Origin: Asterias rubens | Lineage: Eukaryota > Echinodermata > Asteroidea > Forcipulatida > Asteriidae | Length of the DNA stretch: 64,000 bases | NCBI RefSeq assembly: GCF_902459465.1 | Contig: NC_047063.1 | Location: 12,771,343 to 12,835,342, forward strand | Reading direction: 5' to 3' | Shown: positions 58,194 to 64,000 of the stretch, piece by piece | How positions within the stretch are numbered: the stretch's first letter is position 1 | Layout of the letters: the number at the start of each line of letters is the position of its first letter | Position numbers and translations under genes: made by a program | Notes under the pieces: model-generated | The model's database searches: none | What the model saw: only the letters and a program-made list of their open reading frames with translations | What the model was told of the DNA's origin: nothing

Positions 58194-59539
58194 CTACATG
58201 GTAAGCTCAGCCAGAAGTCCATCAAGCTTAGAGGCATCTGTTATATTCTCATCGGCGCACTTGTCTTCCAGCGAGGCAAGCAGGTTGGCTCCCTTGACCA
58301 AATCTTGGCAGAGGTTGTACTCGGTGAAGCCAAGGCGTCTCCAGTTGGAGATGTCAACCCTGTCGACAATCGCAGAGTGCTCACCGGAGCTTCCTCTGGC
58401 CTGGCACTGCACCTTGCGGGCCATCTTGTCGATCTCAGCAAGACCGATAGCAGCCGCCATGGCTGGGACCTTAATGTGGACACTACCTCGCATAGCTGTA
58501 CCTAGATTGGACGGGCAGCATGTGATCATACCTATATGTGGATCACTTGCAAATACAGAGTCTCTCCCGGTGATTTTCTTGACACCATTTTCGATGGCTG
58601 AGATGGCCCTGGATAGACGCTCGAATACTCTGATGATGTCACCGCCATTCTCCATAGAGATGATTCGAAGATGATCTCCCTCGTTCAACCAGACGATGAA
58701 GGTCTCGTCCTTGTTGAGGAAGATACCCCTACCTTGAGCCCAGTGCTGATGGTACCCAGAAGCAGCCTGCATCTTATCTTTGCCTCTGAAGAGGAAGTGA
58801 CGGTCAACCAGAGATTTGGTCTCCTCAGCGGTCATACTGGTGTGGCGGTAGAACGTACCGGCCAGGTCGCCTTCCATGGTGGCGAAGACCTTCTCCATGA
58901 GCTCAGCAATCTGGTTCCTGGTGTCGATGGAGCCTCCTGGGTTGAGAGGGAAGAAGTTGAGGTTTCTGGCTACACGGATGCGGGTGGAGATGATCTTGGA
59001 GTGTGCTGACTCCGACAGCTTAGACGTGATCTTGGTTGGGTCCATGTCTGTGATGTGCTTCATGGAGCCATCAAGCTTGTACCCCTTGTGGTACTTCTCA
59101 ATAACTGGGTGAAGAAGCTCCTTAAAGATGGAGTAAGATTCAGGATCTCCGGCATGGCATCCTACGAAAGACGTTGGGTAGCAGGTCCCGGTGTTCATTG
59201 CCCGGGCAATACTCCAGTTAGCAGTAGGGGTCCTAATGTCCTTCAGCTTCTCGAAGAGCTCTGGTGTCATGACCTGGGCCATGAGTGACATAGGCTCTTT
59301 CTTCTGGTGCTCGGTGAGCTGTGCAGGCCACTTGTTCACGGCTAGATCGTCGTCCATGATCAGATCGAAGTCGGGGTCGACCTTGGGATCTTTGGCAGCC
59401 ATGGACTGGGTCACGTAGTTTGAAGATTGAGCCATCTCGTCTGCTGGTTTGGATTCTGCTTTTGCTTCTCCGTTGGGTTGACTTGACGTGGGTTTCTGGT
59501 GTGCCGAGTTGTCGGTGGCAGTTGTACTGTTGCAGCCTC
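58194..59539 (-). CDS. Guanidino (arginine-type) phosphagen kinase, 3' exon
   Basis: Phosphagen kinases move phosphate between ATP and a guanidine for energy buffering. One exon encodes about 447 residues. The frame continues into the intron to 59627, but a good acceptor (TGTAAATGCAG) places the exon start at 59539, phase 1, so the first coding exon is missing. Numbering from the GTG/ATG-equivalent at 59627: the N-terminal domain has CHAGDPESYSIF (157-168), ATP-binding Args in STRIRVAR (214-221), HFLF (277-280), then WLNEGDHLRIISM (313-325), active-site Cys371 in CPSNLGTAMR, and RGSSGEH (411-417) with the Glu typical of arginine kinases. The specificity loop is about four residues shorter than in creatine kinase, also arginine-kinase-like. 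The usual catalytic Glu in NEEDH is Gly317 (codon 58677-58679), and the loop reads SFVGCH instead of SGVGIY. Substrate and activity are therefore uncertain. N-terminal residues before about 85 are low-complexity. Confidence 0.88.
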
Positions 59540-59955
59540 CTGCATTTACAAATAAGAGAAAGAGCAGGGTGTTATTATGTATGCTCAACATGCTGTCCAT
59601 ATTATTTCTTTCTTCAAAGTGTATCACTTTGGCTGTGTCTCAGATGACTGATTGTATCACTAAAACATCCCCCAAAATATGTACACAATCCAGCCTTTGG
59701 TTGTCCACTACACAAAGAGCAACATCAATTTAAGTACTGATGGCCTTTCTCTGTTTTCGTAAGTTAATATTCGAGCGCTATGCTACTCTGTCATGATTTG
59801 ATCAGTCCTCCTGTCTGGAATGCAGGAAATGTTGAACAGATTAACAAGTCATTAGAATTATTTCTGAGAGTTTTTGTTCCCAAGGTGAAGTCTAAAATCC
59901 CCCCGTACTCTGTTCTGTTAATCATCAGCGATCTCTATTAATTTTTCGTTAACAA
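59540..59955. other. Guanidino kinase intron, left of the gap
   Basis: Sequence upstream of the acceptor. No upstream coding exon is recognisable. A polypyrimidine-type tract (CTCTTATTTG on the minus strand) precedes the AG. Confidence 0.5.
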
Positions 59956-60055
59956 NNNNNNNNNNNNNNNNNNNNNNNNNNNNNNNNNNNNNNNNNNNNN
60001 NNNNNNNNNNNNNNNNNNNNNNNNNNNNNNNNNNNNNNNNNNNNNNNNNNNNNNN
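59956..60055. other. Assembly gap (100 N)
   Basis: Exactly 100 N. The 22 bases on each side are nearly the same (CTATTAATTTTTCGTTAACA before, CTATTAATTTTTTCGTTAAC after), which suggests overlapping contig ends. Confidence 0.98.
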
Positions 60056-63000
60056 CTATTAATTTTTTCGTTAACAAAACAATGTTTTTCTTCCCGAATC
60101 TAAACATATTCAAGTATGTGCTAACAACTGACAACTGGTAAGTTAAGATTAGTTTGAAAAACAATATTTTTGAAAAGCCACGACACCAATAAATCAAACA
60201 CCCCCCCCCCATGAACATCAAGGCACACCGTGAGTAATACAAACAATCTTCTGAAGTGTTTACTGTTGTCAAACGCAGATTGTGCCCAAAAACTTGTAAA
60301 TTACATTGATTTAAAAGCTGTTGGTGACGCTGTATGGAACTTGCTGTCCGTTTTGATTGTCTAATTGCCCTTCTATAAGGGATGGTGGTTTATATCTCTG
60401 GAAGCGAAACTTTCATCACAACCTTGAAATTTATGTATTTGAAAAGCTTTAGTTCCGTTCCCATATGACTACACATTTCCTCTTGAGTGAGGTCACTTCA
60501 GGAAAGCACAACTACAATATTTGTTTTGAAGTGATGCGTTTCATGTGTTGGTCTGGTCATAAAGTCAATATTTAACCAAATAGAAGAGCAGAACAAATAT
60601 GAACACAAATCCAATAACCTTAGCGTGAACTTATGTTCCCTCAAAAACTCCAAACAGACTCCCGTCACAAGGACCTAAATATTTAACAATCATGCAGACA
60701 AGGAATCAATCTCTGTGGATATAACTCAACATTACCAATTTCATTTCTGGGAAACCGAGCAGAAACATGCAAAGTCTAAACAATTATGAAAATATTTACT
60801 AACCAACAGAACAATTAAACACAAAGTTACCACTGAACTTTTTTTGAAGCATGCAAGTCGTGTGAGTGTAAACTAAAATAAAACAAAAAATCAAATTAAC
60901 AGGAGTCAGAATTGACTCGGATTCCAGGTCCCAGGCAGCCTGACCCACTTCTGGGTCAGCCTGACCCGAAATCTATTAACAACAACCAGCATGAACCACA
61001 AAACAATTTTATTTTATGGTTAACTTTTAAATTTCCGAAGTAGCAAACACTAAACCTAAAAGCCAATAAATGTTTCACTGAGTTCGAATGATGTGCCAAC
61101 TAGGTGTACACTAATTGTTTTTCAAACCCCTTTAATCTTTTTTTGAGAATTTCAGTTCTAGCCATGTGGCCTGACTTACTGTGTAATTTTATGTTTTCTA
61201 CAAAACAATGCGTATACAAATTCTACATCGATAACCTCTGACCACCGGAGTTGCTCAAATGGGTGAACAGCTCACACACGCAGGAAATTATTTTAGGTAA
61301 CACATTTTTGTTTGGAAGAAATAAAAGTACAGTGTACACTGTACAACATGTACTTTTTTCGTGAGGAATTTTGTTTGCCAAATTTCCAAGAAATACATGC
61401 ACCATACAATTATCAACAGGAGAAAATTTCATCAATGGAAGTAGGTACGTAACTATAAAAACAACCTAAAACTGCACATACAATTTATTGTATGTTTGTC
61501 AGGAATTTTGTGTGCGTGTTTATAATAATTTTGATTGCGGCTTTTTTATGTTGTCACTGATATTTTGTTGACTTCGAGCGTTTTAAAGTTGGAAACATTT
61601 CTAATTAGTGATTTTACAGATTGGATAAAAAGGGTTATTACTAAGTGAATGAGGCAGACTCAAAAACAGGATTGGTGCTTCTTGTGGCCAAAATTATTGT
61701 ATTCACCCCCCCCCCCCCCACTGTCACATATTTTTTACTCCAGGCTAGTCTGTGTGCTTTTCTGCCCGTCTCCCTATTCATGTGTTTTATATGTTCACTG
61801 CTTCTGTGACATTTGTCTACCTTTTCAGTTCACAGAAATTGTGTTGTCAGTTTAGCCTTCGAAAAAGATACTGCTAAACAGGTTGGAAATGTCTATTGTT
61901 TGCATTTATATCATAGGACCTTGTGGTAAGTAGGCGGTTAGCAACAGCTTAATCTACTTTCTCAATTAAATTATTTTGTTGGGGTCGGGTTAGGGTTTAA
62001 ATCTGTCCTATAATCACTGTTCTTGAGGTGTTTCTTTTTCATGAATAATTCTTCTCTCTGTAAATTGACATTATGCACGGTGGACGAAATTGCAACTTTT
62101 GGTCTTTTTGCAACTAAGAGTGCATTTCGTTGCATGACGACTTTATTATCAATAGGCGTTAATCATGGAGGCAGGCCTCCAAACTCGCTAATTCTGCAAA
62201 CTCGTAAACTGGCTGAGGATTTCGTTCCTACTCCTTCACCTCCAAGAGAAAGAGAGCTCATTTCACCTTTATGACGTCACCCTACGGGTTGCGTTGCCAC
62301 TAGAGACTAAATCAATGTGCTTAGAGGATCAATGTTTTGGAGACTCCTCCAAACTTCTGCATCGCATTTTTTGATACAGAGGAGCAACTTCAGGGGTTGT
62401 ACCGAGGGGTTGTTTACTCCCATCAGTGGGTCTTGAGGGGGGCTTGACTCTCAACCTCGGGTACTTGGGAGGCTAAGCCTTGAATTGGGGTCTTTTCTTT
62501 TTCATGATGCTGTGAAACTTTTCATTTTGTTTTGTTTTGTGGATGGTGTGCCGGATCCTTTGTAATAAATCTCAAATTGAACTGTCCAAACCAAATGCTT
62601 TGAGAAGAATACAAAGTTATTTACGGTATAAAAAAAAATGGATGAAGTGTGTAATGAATTGTGCCATCAGCTCGAGAAAAAAAAAACACATTATGCTAGG
62701 CAAGCAAAAAAAGACATAAACTGGAAGCGGTTTATACCCTGCTTTATTTACATTCTTTGAGTACGAATTTGTTTAAATGATGGCAAAAATTTGATAGTAA
62801 AACAAAAATTGACTTATTAAAGATAAAGAGTGCAGCTACGCTGGGAATACATGTAGTCTTAAGCACGTTTGAGTGGTTAACATTTGGCATAGTTGCCATC
62901 GTGTGGGGCTGGGGCGCTTTGGCTATTACTCTCACATTTTTGACCTATAGATCGATGATCACGCCAGAGCTGGTGCAATCAATAGACGCATCAGAATACG

Positions 63001-64000
63001 AAATTTACATGTAAAAGCTCCTTAGCAACACTCATTGGATCTTTATTGAACCGGAATCACTCAACTAAAAAATCCACTCAAAAGGATGTCATGGGCTCGG
63101 CCATTGATGGGATTTTGTTTACAGACGTTACTGTTGGAAACAGTTGGCAAGGTGGATTTTAGATCAAGTGATCATCATAAGTGTAAACAACATTCGGCTT
63201 TTACCTTTAGCGAGAAAATAATGTATCGATGAGCAAACACAGTTCCTATACGAACTTTAAATTCAAAACAGAGAATTAGCTGTTGCAAACTGCTTAAAAC
63301 TAACCAAACGGACATGCTTAATCTAAATAAGACCTCATAAAAAGGGGTGCAACAAATAGATGGCATATGCCCTCAAATAACTGGTCTTATGTGCTAAGAA
63401 CCGTAGGGAAATTTGTCAACACTGTGCTGGGACATTGACAATCACAATGGTGTTTTTATTAGGACTCGGGTAAAATAAGACGGGCGTTGGACCTCCCATA
63501 TCAAACTGATCTGAGGATAAAGGTTCAAGAGTCCATGAATAATAAGTCCTTTAATATTTGATCCAGCTTTGAGACTTCTAAGTATACCTTTTATGTAGTA
63601 AAATAATGAAAGACAGTTCTCTGAGAACAAACCCTACATGACAAGTATAGATACACATGGTGTTACTGCAAACCAATATATATTTATTCCTTTGATATGC
63701 TTTAATGTTTATTTTTTTCCCTCTCACTGTATGATGTGTGAGTGTATTTTATGGGTTGCACCACTACCACTAGAAAGCCTATGAAAAAAAAACTTAGGTT
63801 TGCACGTACGAAGGCCTCAAATAATTCTGAACTTTCAATAATGTTTTTATCAGTGCTTGCTGTTAATATGGTTCAAAAAGCAAGGTCAGTGCATTTTGTG
63901 AGCAAGGCAAACTTGAACGTAACGCAGTAAACATCTACAACCATACCACGCAAATGACAATCATGTTGTTATGTTTGCATAGTCGAGGAAGTGTTGTACA
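60056..64000. other. Gene-free DNA right of the gap
   Basis: It should contain the 5' exon(s) of the guanidino kinase or its flank, but none can be identified. A poly(C) tract (61706-61720) and a MITE fragment (60900-60975) are present. Open frames of 60-83 codons have no recognised motif. Confidence 0.4.

Noticed and set aside
58194-59627. Reading the kinase ORF as a complete 477-residue protein with a secretory signal
   Set aside because: The hydrophobic start lies beyond a strong splice acceptor at 59540-59541 and is intron translation; phosphagen kinases of this type are not normally secreted.
58180-59647. Several plus-strand ORFs of 66-164 codons
   Set aside because: They are antisense shadows of the guanidino kinase exon, favoured by its GC-richer codons.
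62023-62274. 83-codon ORF
   Set aside because: No signal, domain or splice context; composition is like the surrounding non-coding DNA.

Overview
The window is animal nuclear DNA: AT-rich, with spliced genes (GT...AG introns of about 0.1-7 kb) embedded in dense small mobile elements. The gene content suggests a deuterostome, most probably an echinoderm such as a sea star or sea cucumber: a GT29 sialyltransferase, a TIMP/tensilin-like secreted protein, and an arginine-kinase-like enzyme built on a creatine-kinase-like scaffold. This assignment is inference; no organelle or rRNA marker is present.

Layout. 1-5647 (+): the last six coding exons of UBA1, the ubiquitin-activating enzyme E1. 5648-14677: intergenic, holding SINE-like and hairpin elements. 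14678-28951 (-): a complete seven-coding-exon ST6GALNAC1/2-like sialyltransferase of 389 residues. Its 6.9-kb first coding intron holds a 47-copy array of a 66-bp unit derived from the end of a TTAA-flanked MITE. 30811-33943: a 92-bp minisatellite split by a 2.7-kb CR1/L2-like LINE. 34928-38315 (+): a four-exon TIMP-like secreted protein of 288 residues with a TATA box. 41837-53123 (+): a CYP2-type cytochrome P450 with two in-frame stops and several frame breaks, read as a pseudogene. 58194-59539 (-): the large 3' exon of a guanidino (arginine-type) kinase. 59956-60055: an assembly gap of 100 N. The rest, to 64000, shows no gene I can support.

The genes are independent eukaryotic units with no operon logic. 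What unites the window is its mobile-element ecology. One MITE family starting TTAAAGGCAGTGGACACT recurs at least ten times, and several elements share a single TTAA with a neighbour, forming chains. Other hairpin families insert at TA, sometimes nested.

The observations most worth following are the MITE-end array, the guanidino kinase with Gly at the usual catalytic Glu, the TIMP-like protein without the N-terminal Cys-x-Cys, the P450 decay, and the palindrome present in some minisatellite units and absent from one.
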